From S012-113 sp965368405 (GTDB lineage: Bacteria; Bacteroidota; Bacteroidia; Cytophagales; Cyclobacteriaceae): 20,290 bases of DNA. The position numbers and the translations under genes were made by a program. The stretch is taken from assembly GCA_965368405.1 (NCBI GenBank), contig CBDUMS010000071.1, positions 1-20,290 on the forward strand, given 5' to 3'. The notes below the pieces were generated by a model. That model ran no database searches and was not told where the DNA came from. It worked only from the letters and a program-made list of their open reading frames with translations. Every line of letters begins with the position of its first letter. Positions within the stretch are counted from its first letter, which is position 1. Shown piece by piece: positions 14,245-20,290 of this stretch.

Positions 14245-17200
14245 ATGAGTGAAAATAAAGAAAAAATCGACAAATCATTTGGGCTAACCAAGTTCGCGCT
14301 AAATAACAGTACAACTGTTTTAGTACTTACTTTCCTGATTGTGGTAATGGGTATTTCTACCTATATCAGTTTGCCCAGAGAAAACTTTCCGGAAATCAAT
14401 ATTCCTACAATTTACGTGGGTGTGGTTCATCCGGGTAATTCACCGGCAGATATTGAGAATTTGATTACACGACCTATCGAGCGTCAGATCAACACGATAT
14501 CTTCTGTAGATAAAATTTCATCTACCTCCATACAGGATTTTGCCACGATTGTAGTCGAATTTACTGCCGAGACCGACGTTGATGAAGCACTGCGAAAAGT
14601 GAAGGATGCAGTAGATAAGGCAAAACCCGATCTACCCTCTGATTTAGACAGTGAGCCGGACGTTTTCGAGATGGATGTAAATGAATTTCCAATCTTAAAT
14701 ATTAATCTATCAGGAAATTACACGCGCGACGAACTAAAGGTTTTTGCTGAGTACCTCGAAGATGAGATTGAAAAGGTACCTGAAATATCGAAAGCTGAGA
14801 TTCGAGGACTTGATGAGAAGGAAGTAAAGATTAAAGTAGACCCTTATAAACTTGAGGCAGTTGATTTGAATTTTGGCGATTTGGAAAATGCGATCTCTTC
14901 CGAGAACATTACTATGTCTGGTGGAAGTTATGTTTCTGATGGAATAAGGAGAACAGTTCGTATAGAAGGTGAATTTGATGATCCTTCTGCGCTATTAGAT
15001 GTAGTGGTAAAGAATGAAGATGACAACATCGTTTATTTAAAAGATGTTGCCACAGTAGAGTTTGATTATAAAGACAAGGCCAACTATGCGCGTTTATACG
15101 ATAAACAGGTGGTGATGATCGATGTAATTAAACGTGGAGGCGAAAACCTCCTGGACGCCACAGAAAAAATTGGCGATATTCTTCAAAAGACTCAAACTAG
15201 CTATTTTCCAGCGGATCTTGAGGTTGTAGTTACCAACGATCAGAGTAAACAGACCAAGAAGATGGTTTCGAATCTCGAGAACAGCATTATTTTCGGGGTA
15301 ATTCTCGTAGTTCTGGTACTGCTCTTTTTCTTAGGAACGCGAAACGCAATGTTTGTTGGAATCGCTATTCCTCTCTCGATGTTTATGTCGTTTCTCATCC
15401 TTGGCATGTTAGGTATTTCTATTAATATGATGGTGCTTTTTGCACTTATCATGGCACTGGGTATGCTTGTTGATAATGGTATTGTGGTCGTAGAGAATGT
15501 ATATCGTTTAATGGAAGGTGGATTAAATCCTTTCCAGGCAACGATGAAGGGTGTTGGTGAAGTTGCCATGCCAATTATCTCGTCTACGGCGACAACGCTG
15601 GCGGCATTCTTACCATTGGCATTCTGGCCCGGAATTATGGGTGAGTTTATGAAGTACTTGCCTATAACATTAATCATTACCCTCGGTTCATCGCTATTTG
15701 TAGCTTTAGTTATTAACCCTGTACTCATCAAGATGTACATGAAATTAGATGGCCGCGACAAGATTAATCACCGAAGAACTATACGTAACCTCCTTATTAC
15801 GGTTGTTGTAGGTGTAGTAATTCTGGTGGGAGGGAATGCTTTAAACAGTGGTTTCTTTAAGGTACTAGGCAATTTAGCCTTGGCGATTGCCGTGCTTATG
15901 ATGCTTAACATTTACTTGCTTACTCCATGGGCGCGCTGGTTTCAAGACAGTCTATTGCCTTGGTTAGAGCAGGTGTATGAACGTACATTACGTGTGGCCC
16001 TGAATTATATGAACACCTTCTTTTTTGGAACGGTAGGGCTTTTAGTACTCTCTTTGGTGATGGTAGGGGCGTTTTCTCCTGGTGTTGTTTTCTTTCCGGA
16101 AAACGAACCGAAATATGTGAATGTGTTTATTGAACTCCCTATTGGTTCTGATATAGAAACAACAAACGATTTTTCTGTTAAGGTAAATGAGCGCGTTGCC
16201 GAAATAATAACGCCCTATATGCCAATCGTGGAGTCGGTTATCTCCAATGTAGGGCAGGGTGCTGCCGACCCGAACGATCCGTCGTCGATGGGAGCTGGAG
16301 ATAGTCCGCATAAGGCACGAATAACGGTGAATTTTGTAGAGATCGAAGAACGAGGTAAAGTGCTAAGCTCTGCAGTTATGGAAGAGATTAGAGAAGGACT
16401 TAGAGGATATCCAGGTGTTACCATTACCGTTGATAAAGACTCGAATGGACCTCCTGTAGGTAAGCCGATTAGTATTGAGGTAAGTGGTGATCAGTATGAG
16501 CGCCTGATTGAAATTGCAGAAAGAATGAAGCTGCACATCAATGAATCGGGAGTTGAAGGCATAGAAAAGCTTAAAACAAATCTTGAGACGGGTAAACCGG
16601 AGCTTACCATAAATATCGATCGTGAAAAAGCCAGACGATTTGGCCTCTCGACCTACACCATCGCTAATGAACTTCGTACGGCTATCTTCGGAAAAGAAGT
16701 AAGTAAGTATAAGCAAGGTGAAGATGATTATGAAATTCAGATCAGATTAGACGATAAATATCGTTATGATGTAGATGCCTTGATGAATAAGAATATTACA
16801 TTCCGAAATCAAACGAATGGTATGATGCATCAGGTACCGATTGCATCCGTAGCAAAGGCTGAATTGTCGAGCACATACGGCTCTATTCGTAGAATGGATA
16901 TGAAAAGGGTAATCACCATTAGCTCTAATGTTTTAGGTGATTATAACCCAACTGTTGTAAACGATCAGATTAAAACCGTACTCAAGGAATTTGAGATGCC
17001 TGCAGGTTATGAATATAAATTTGGTGGTGAGCAAGAGTCGCAAGCCGAAGAGCTAGCTTTCTTGAGCCAGGCGTTACTAATCGCGGTTTTCTTGATATTC
17101 TTAATCATTGTAGGGCAGTTTAATAAACTGACTGCCCCAATTATTATTATGGTATCGGTATTGTTTAGTACCATCGGCGTATTCTTTGGGCTTGTGACCT

Positions 17201-17661
17201 TTCAGATGGAATTTGTTATTATAATGACCATGGTGGGTATTATATCATTGGCTGGTATTGTGGTAAATAACGCCATTGTACTCATTGACTTTATAGAGCT
17301 TACCCGTAAGCGTAAGCGTGAAGAGTTAAGTCCAGGTGAACGATTACCGCTAACGGAGATAAAAGAATCCATCGTGATTGCTGGGAAAACTAGGTTACGC
17401 CCCGTACTTTTAACGGCTATAACCACGATACTTGGTCTTATACCCTTAGCAATTGGCTTAAATATCGATTTCCTTGGGTTCTTTCAGAATTACGATCCTA
17501 ACTTCTTTATAGGGGGTGATAATGTGAAGTTCTGGGGTCCAATGTCGTGGACAATTATTTTTGGATTAACCTTTTCTACGTTCCTTACTCTGGTAATTGT
17601 ACCGGTAATGTATCTGTTCTTCGATAAGGTGAATATATGGTTAGGATTAAACAAGTATTAA
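14245..17661 (+). CDS. RND-family efflux permease (HAE-type)
   Basis: A 1138-residue inner-membrane proton-driven transporter. TM1 is at about 22-40, followed by the first porter domain (PRENFPEINIPTIYVGVVHP is the usual opening), TM2-TM6 at about 346-496, TM7 at about 588-608, the second porter domain, and TM8-TM12 at about 938-1126. The TM4 motif is GMLVDNGIVVVEN (Asp410-Asn411) and TM10 has GIVVNNAIVLIDF. So the second TM4 acid and the TM10 lysine of AcrB are Asn here, as in other HAE subgroups. Between TM6 and TM7 there is an insert (about 500-575) with two additional hydrophobic stretches, which explains the length above AcrB's 1049. It exports hydrophobic compounds through the adaptor and TolC. 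Substrate unknown. Confidence 0.96.
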   Translation: MSENKEKIDKSFGLTKFALNNSTTVLVLTFLIVVMGISTYISLPRENFPEINIPTIYVGVVHPGNSPADIENLITRPIERQINTISSVDKISSTSIQDFATIVVEFTAETDVDEALRKVKDAVDKAKPDLPSDLDSEPDVFEMDVNEFPILNINLSGNYTRDELKVFAEYLEDEIEKVPEISKAEIRGLDEKEVKIKVDPYKLEAVDLNFGDLENAISSENITMSGGSYVSDGIRRTVRIEGEFDDPSALLDVVVKNEDDNIVYLKDVATVEFDYKDKANYARLYDKQVVMIDVIKRGGENLLDATEKIGDILQKTQTSYFPADLEVVVTNDQSKQTKKMVSNLENSIIFGVILVVLVLLFFLGTRNAMFVGIAIPLSMFMSFLILGMLGISINMMVLFALIMALGMLVDNGIVVVENVYRLMEGGLNPFQATMKGVGEVAMPIISSTATTLAAFLPLAFWPGIMGEFMKYLPITLIITLGSSLFVALVINPVLIKMYMKLDGRDKINHRRTIRNLLITVVVGVVILVGGNALNSGFFKVLGNLALAIAVLMMLNIYLLTPWARWFQDSLLPWLEQVYERTLRVALNYMNTFFFGTVGLLVLSLVMVGAFSPGVVFFPENEPKYVNVFIELPIGSDIETTNDFSVKVNERVAEIITPYMPIVESVISNVGQGAADPNDPSSMGAGDSPHKARITVNFVEIEERGKVLSSAVMEEIREGLRGYPGVTITVDKDSNGPPVGKPISIEVSGDQYERLIEIAERMKLHINESGVEGIEKLKTNLETGKPELTINIDREKARRFGLSTYTIANELRTAIFGKEVSKYKQGEDDYEIQIRLDDKYRYDVDALMNKNITFRNQTNGMMHQVPIASVAKAELSSTYGSIRRMDMKRVITISSNVLGDYNPTVVNDQIKTVLKEFEMPAGYEYKFGGEQESQAEELAFLSQALLIAVFLIFLIIVGQFNKLTAPIIIMVSVLFSTIGVFFGLVTFQMEFVIIMTMVGIISLAGIVVNNAIVLIDFIELTRKRKREELSPGERLPLTEIKESIVIAGKTRLRPVLLTAITTILGLIPLAIGLNIDFLGFFQNYDPNFFIGGDNVKFWGPMSWTIIFGLTFSTFLTLVIVPVMYLFFDKVNIWLGLNKY

Positions 17662-17665
17662 TTAG

Positions 17666-18904
17666 TTGAGCTGGTTCGTTTTTATTTTAGCACTATCGGT
17701 ACTGGTTGCCATAGATTTCTATGTCTTCCAGGGTGCAAAAGTGCTCAGTAGAAAATGGCCTCTAAAATGGCGTCGTGCTGTATATATTGCATATTGGGGC
17801 GCCACAGCTTATATTCTAGTTTCCTTTTTATTTTACAAAATACTTGGGCCGCAGCAAATTAGCCCACATCTGCAACGCTGGTCAACCGTCATATTTTTTA
17901 TTGTTTATGTTTCAAAACTTCCGGCACTTCTTTTTCTCGTTGTAGACGATCTCATCCGGTTTGCACGTTGGGTAATTCAGAGAGCATCTCAGCCCAAGGC
18001 AAATTATGTGGGCGATAAAATTTCACGATCAGATTTTTTAGCAAAAGCCTCTGTGCTGGCGGCAGCCATTCCCGCTACTTCGCTTGGTTTTGGTATACTA
18101 AGTGGCGCTTACGATTACCGTGTACGGCGAAAGATGGTTCTAATTCAAGGGCTGCCTCAGGCGCTAAATGGTTTGCGCATAGGACAACTTTCTGATATTC
18201 ATTCCGGCAGCTTTTTTAACAAAACAGCAGTAAAGGGAGGAGTTGATCTATTAATGCAGGAAAAGCCGGATTTATTTGTGTTTACCGGAGATCTGGTAAA
18301 TAATGAAACTTCTGAGGTATATGAATACAAAGATGTATTCTCAAAGATAAATGCTCCGCTAGGTGCCTATTCAACCTTGGGGAACCACGATTACGGTGAT
18401 TATCGACGCTGGTCTACCCCACAAGCCAAGCAGCAAAACCTGGACGACATTGTTCAGGTACACAAGGATATGGGTTGGGATTTACTCCGTAATGAAAATC
18501 GAACCATAAAAGTTGATGGGGAAAACCTAAGCCTAATTGGTGTGGAGAACTGGGGAGCCGGAAGATTTGCAAAGTATGGTGATATTGCTAGCGCTTACCA
18601 CGGGAGTGAGGCCGATACAAAAATATTGCTTTCTCATGACCCCAGCCATTGGGATGCTCAAATTAGGCCCGACTATCCTGATATAGACTTAATGTTGGCA
18701 GGCCATACCCATGGTTTCCAATTTGGTGTGGAAATTGGTAATTTCCGCTGGTCGCCATCGCAATATATGTATAAGCAGTGGGCAGATCTCTATACAGAGG
18801 GAAGCCAAAATCTCTATGTTAATAGAGGGTTCGGCTTTATAGGATACCCTGGTAGAGTTGGTATCCTTCCTGAAATAACAATTATTGAATTAGTAAGAGC
18901 CTAA
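17666..18904 (+). CDS. Membrane-anchored calcineurin-like metallophosphoesterase
   Basis: A 412-residue protein with a TTG start at 17666; no in-frame ATG lies near, and the N-terminal membrane segments are needed. Hydrophobic segments lie at about 2-20, 38-58, 72-95 and 127-147, the last preceded by SRSDFL, which recalls a degenerate twin-arginine-type signal. The catalytic domain spans about 165-405 with all metallophosphoesterase motifs: D177-x-H179 (SDIHSG), GD209 (FTGDLVNNE), GN240-H241-D (LGNHDYGD), H324 (LSHDPSHWD) and GH347-T-H349 (AGHTHG). It resembles YaeI/YkuE-type enzymes, which act on phosphoesters at the membrane surface; the substrate is unknown. It begins 4 bp after the permease stop, so it sits in the efflux operon. 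Confidence 0.92.
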   Translation: MSWFVFILALSVLVAIDFYVFQGAKVLSRKWPLKWRRAVYIAYWGATAYILVSFLFYKILGPQQISPHLQRWSTVIFFIVYVSKLPALLFLVVDDLIRFARWVIQRASQPKANYVGDKISRSDFLAKASVLAAAIPATSLGFGILSGAYDYRVRRKMVLIQGLPQALNGLRIGQLSDIHSGSFFNKTAVKGGVDLLMQEKPDLFVFTGDLVNNETSEVYEYKDVFSKINAPLGAYSTLGNHDYGDYRRWSTPQAKQQNLDDIVQVHKDMGWDLLRNENRTIKVDGENLSLIGVENWGAGRFAKYGDIASAYHGSEADTKILLSHDPSHWDAQIRPDYPDIDLMLAGHTHGFQFGVEIGNFRWSPSQYMYKQWADLYTEGSQNLYVNRGFGFIGYPGRVGILPEITIIELVRA

Positions 18905-18932
18905 GCTTTTGATTTCTTATTCTTAAAGCTTG
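18902..18932. terminator. Inverted repeat spanning the convergent stop codons
   Basis: AAGCTTT (18903-18909) and AAAGCTT (18925-18931) form a 7-bp stem around a 15-nt loop. The arms overlap the stop of the metallophosphoesterase gene and the stop of the convergent CDGSH gene, the right place for a bidirectional terminator. No clear U-run follows on either strand, so the call is weak. Confidence 0.35.
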
Positions 18933-19159
18933 GCATGTGTGCCATCGCAATAAGGAGGATTACTGCTTTGCTTACAACCACAAAAAGCTACCTTTTTCGA
19001 TTCTGTAATCTTTACAATATGAGGAGTAAACTCAGTTGTAGTATGTGAACCATCGCAATAGGGTTGATTCTTACTTTCGCCACACGCACACCAGGCATAG
19101 GTTTTGGGCTCTGCATCTACAATATAGGGTGATTTTTGGGCAATTTTTGGTTCAGACAT
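18923..19159 (-). CDS. CDGSH iron-sulfur domain protein with two tandem motifs
   Basis: A protein of 78 residues from ATG 19159 (MSEPKIAQKSPYIVD), preceded by a purine-rich GAGAG; an in-frame ATG at 19195 would add 12 residues of unrelated look. Two complete CDGSH signatures, C-x-C-x2-S-x3-P-x-C-D-G-(S/T)-H, occur: C24/C26/C35/H39 and C60/C62/C71/H75. Each should hold a 2Fe-2S cluster with 3Cys-1His ligation, as in mitoNEET-related proteins. Bacterial tandem forms are monomeric cytoplasmic proteins with suggested roles in cluster or electron transfer and iron/redox stress; no such role is shown here. The protein consists of little beyond the two motifs. Confidence 0.93.
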   Translation of the reverse strand: MSEPKIAQKSPYIVDAEPKTYAWCACGESKNQPYCDGSHTTTEFTPHIVKITESKKVAFCGCKQSSNPPYCDGTHAKL

Positions 19160-19225
19160 AATCTCTCGCTTTTGATTTAAGGTTTCAGAGTTCAAACGCC
19201 ACTTCGATCGATTAAGTTCAATTAG

Positions 19226-19837
19226 CTATTCACTTGCACGCTCTCGCGCATAAGATTCCAGGTTTTTCATGCTCTTATACGGACCTTCAACGATGAAGGC
19301 ATTAACCACCCAGGCGGGTATACTTCCTTCGGGGTCAGCCAAAAATTGATGGATAACTTGAGTGCTATTTGCAGAAATAGGGTATAAGCTCCATTGCCCT
19401 ATTACCTTATTCATTCGTATGAAATCATCACGAACAGGTTCAATGTCTTTATTACTGTTAAGTTTAAGGATTATACTATCTGCTGTATTCGTAATGTCCA
19501 TATCTAATGCCATATCTCTGTTTTTTATAGGCCAAGGCATATCTAATTGATAATAAAAGCTTAAAGCCGCATCATCCTCAGCAACCATTTTAGCATATTG
19601 TACATCTTCTATCCAAGTAGGATAATGTTCAACATCTTTCAGAACCGCAAAGAGCTGCGTGGCAGCAATGGGTAGCGTGGCCATAGCTTTAAATTCTTTT
19701 ATGCTGGATCCTTCCGCAAGTCGAGTGTATACCTTTATTCCGTCTTCATCTTTTTTTAATTCCCACTCCGTATCCTGACTAAGTGCCGGAACACTTAGGA
19801 TTAGTGCAAAAAGCAAGGTAGCATATATTTTGAGCAT
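19226..19837 (-). CDS. Secreted START-domain (SRPBCC fold) protein
   Basis: A protein of 203 residues from ATG 19837, chosen because it starts the signal peptide MLKIYATLLFALILSVPALSQ; the frame runs upstream to 19942 but that part is not protein-like. After the signal, WELKKDEDGIKVYTR opens a START/SRPBCC fold. Further typical segments are ATQLFAVLKDVEHYPTWIEDV, YQLDMPWPIKNRDMALDM and WVVNAFIVEGPYKSMKNLE near the C-terminus. The fold forms a hydrophobic cavity that binds lipids or other nonpolar ligands; the export signal places it in the periplasm. The ligand is unknown. It lies between the CDGSH gene (66 bp downstream) and methylglyoxal synthase (111 bp upstream) on the same strand, so co-transcription is possible but not certain. 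Confidence 0.87.
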   Translation of the reverse strand: MLKIYATLLFALILSVPALSQDTEWELKKDEDGIKVYTRLAEGSSIKEFKAMATLPIAATQLFAVLKDVEHYPTWIEDVQYAKMVAEDDAALSFYYQLDMPWPIKNRDMALDMDITNTADSIILKLNSNKDIEPVRDDFIRMNKVIGQWSLYPISANSTQVIHQFLADPEGSIPAWVVNAFIVEGPYKSMKNLESYARERASE

Positions 19838-19948
19838 AACATTTGAACAGGCTTGTATGTGATATCGTTCCTGAAAAGTTCGATTATTAAGTACAAACAT
19901 TAGTGACTTAACTTGATCAGTGAATACTGCATCGTAATTCACTAATTA

Positions 19949-20290
19949 TTATTTGCGCTGAGTTAATCCTTTAACCAAGAGTTCAGCTGTTGCTGGGTTC
20001 GTGGCTAATGGCACGTTATGAACATCACAAATTCTAAGCAGCATGAGTACGTCCGGTTCATGTGGGTGCTTATCAAGCGGATCGCGAAAGAATATCACGG
20101 CAGAAATCTCACCTTCGGCTGCCATGGCGGCAATTTGGGCATCACCTCCCATGGGTCCCGATAGTACTCGTTCAACTTCAAGTCCGGCATTTTCAGCATG
20201 CTTGCCCGTTGTGCCTGTAGCAACCAATTCAATCGATTTCAAATACTCCTTATTTTCCAATAAAAAAGCAACCATCTCTGCCTTCTTACC
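19949..20290 (-). CDS. mgsA: Methylglyoxal synthase, N-terminus outside the window
   Basis: The frame enters from the right edge; the first visible residues are GKKAEMVAFL, matching the N-terminal helix of the family, and only the first ten or so residues are missing. The enzyme converts dihydroxyacetone phosphate to methylglyoxal and phosphate, a bypass relieving sugar-phosphate build-up. Visible family motifs: TGTTGK (phosphate binding), SGPMGGDAQ with the catalytic Asp corresponding to E. coli Asp71, IFFRDPLDKHPHEPDV with the His/Asp pair corresponding to His98/Asp101, and LATNPATAELL. The C-terminus ends soon after this (VKGLTQRK), so it is shorter than E. coli MgsA but similar to the compact forms in other bacteria. 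Transcribed leftward, ahead of the START-domain gene. Confidence 0.95.
   Translation of the reverse strand, partial: GKKAEMVAFLLENKEYLKSIELVATGTTGKHAENAGLEVERVLSGPMGGDAQIAAMAAEGEISAVIFFRDPLDKHPHEPDVLMLLRICDVHNVPLATNPATAELLVKGLTQRK

Noticed and set aside
15240..15761. 173-codon minus-strand ORF inside the RND permease gene
   Set aside because: It is antisense to an intact, highly conserved permease region; the sequence looks like a reverse-frame shadow of TM-rich code.
18932..18943. Short hairpin GGCA-TGTG-TGCC near the convergent stops
   Set aside because: It lies in the last codons of the CDGSH gene, has only 4-5 bp arms and no T-run; probably chance.
19160..19195. 12-residue extension of the CDGSH protein
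   Set aside because: The start at 19159 matches the compact family N-terminus and has a better purine-rich upstream stretch; the longer form is not excluded.
19838..19942. N-terminal extension of the START-domain protein
   Set aside because: No protein-like features, and it precedes a full signal peptide at ATG 19837.

Overview
The window reads as chromosomal DNA of a member of the Bacteroidota, probably a free-living or marine Cytophagales-type bacterium. The phylum call rests on several points: a TonB-dependent receptor terminus, a carboxypeptidase-regulatory-like/plug/barrel outer-membrane protein, a single-chain PurL of about 1220 residues whose N-terminus resembles Bacteroidota versions, a DUF4136-type lipoprotein, and TAnnTTTG-type -7 promoter boxes upstream of at least two genes. 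The finer taxonomic placement is inference. The base composition is moderately AT-rich throughout, and no phage, transposon, CRISPR, tRNA or rRNA sequence was seen.

Layout, left to right. (1) 1-999 (+): the last third of a TonB-dependent receptor, followed after 18 bp by a secreted heavy-metal-associated (HMA) protein; together they look like a metal-handling pair. A 67-residue hydrophobic protein (1007-1210, -) converges on it. (2) 1359-4554 (-): a two-gene operon of a periplasmic Spy/CpxP-like helical protein and a 935-residue outer-membrane barrel, translationally coupled through ATGAATAA. (3) 4721-5629 (+): a predicted outer-membrane barrel of unknown function, convergent with a DUF4136-type lipoprotein (5626-6216, -). 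(4) 6307-9972 (-): purL, encoding the fused synthetase/glutaminase of purine biosynthesis, with a recognisable promoter and a terminator-like hairpin. (5) 10160-11048 (+): an ECF sigma factor and, 4 bp downstream, a small membrane protein that probably forms a regulatory cassette with it.

(6) 11081-18904 (+): the dominant system, a five-gene run of TetR regulator, TolC-like outer-membrane factor, lipoprotein membrane-fusion protein, RND permease and membrane-anchored metallophosphoesterase. Gene spacings are -20, 27, 17 and 4 bp. The run is preceded by a 14-bp-arm inverted repeat whose right arm overlaps the predicted -7 box, so TetR probably represses its own efflux operon. The pump would span inner membrane (permease), periplasm (adaptor) and outer membrane (TolC).

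(7) 18923-20290 (-): a tandem-CDGSH iron-sulfur protein, a secreted START-domain protein and the 5'-truncated methylglyoxal synthase gene.

Most of the window is ordinary accessory and housekeeping content. I do not see a clearly unprecedented system. The items most worth checking are the TetR operator/promoter architecture, the sigma-linked small membrane protein, the coupled barrel/helical-protein pair, and the metallophosphoesterase attached to the efflux operon.
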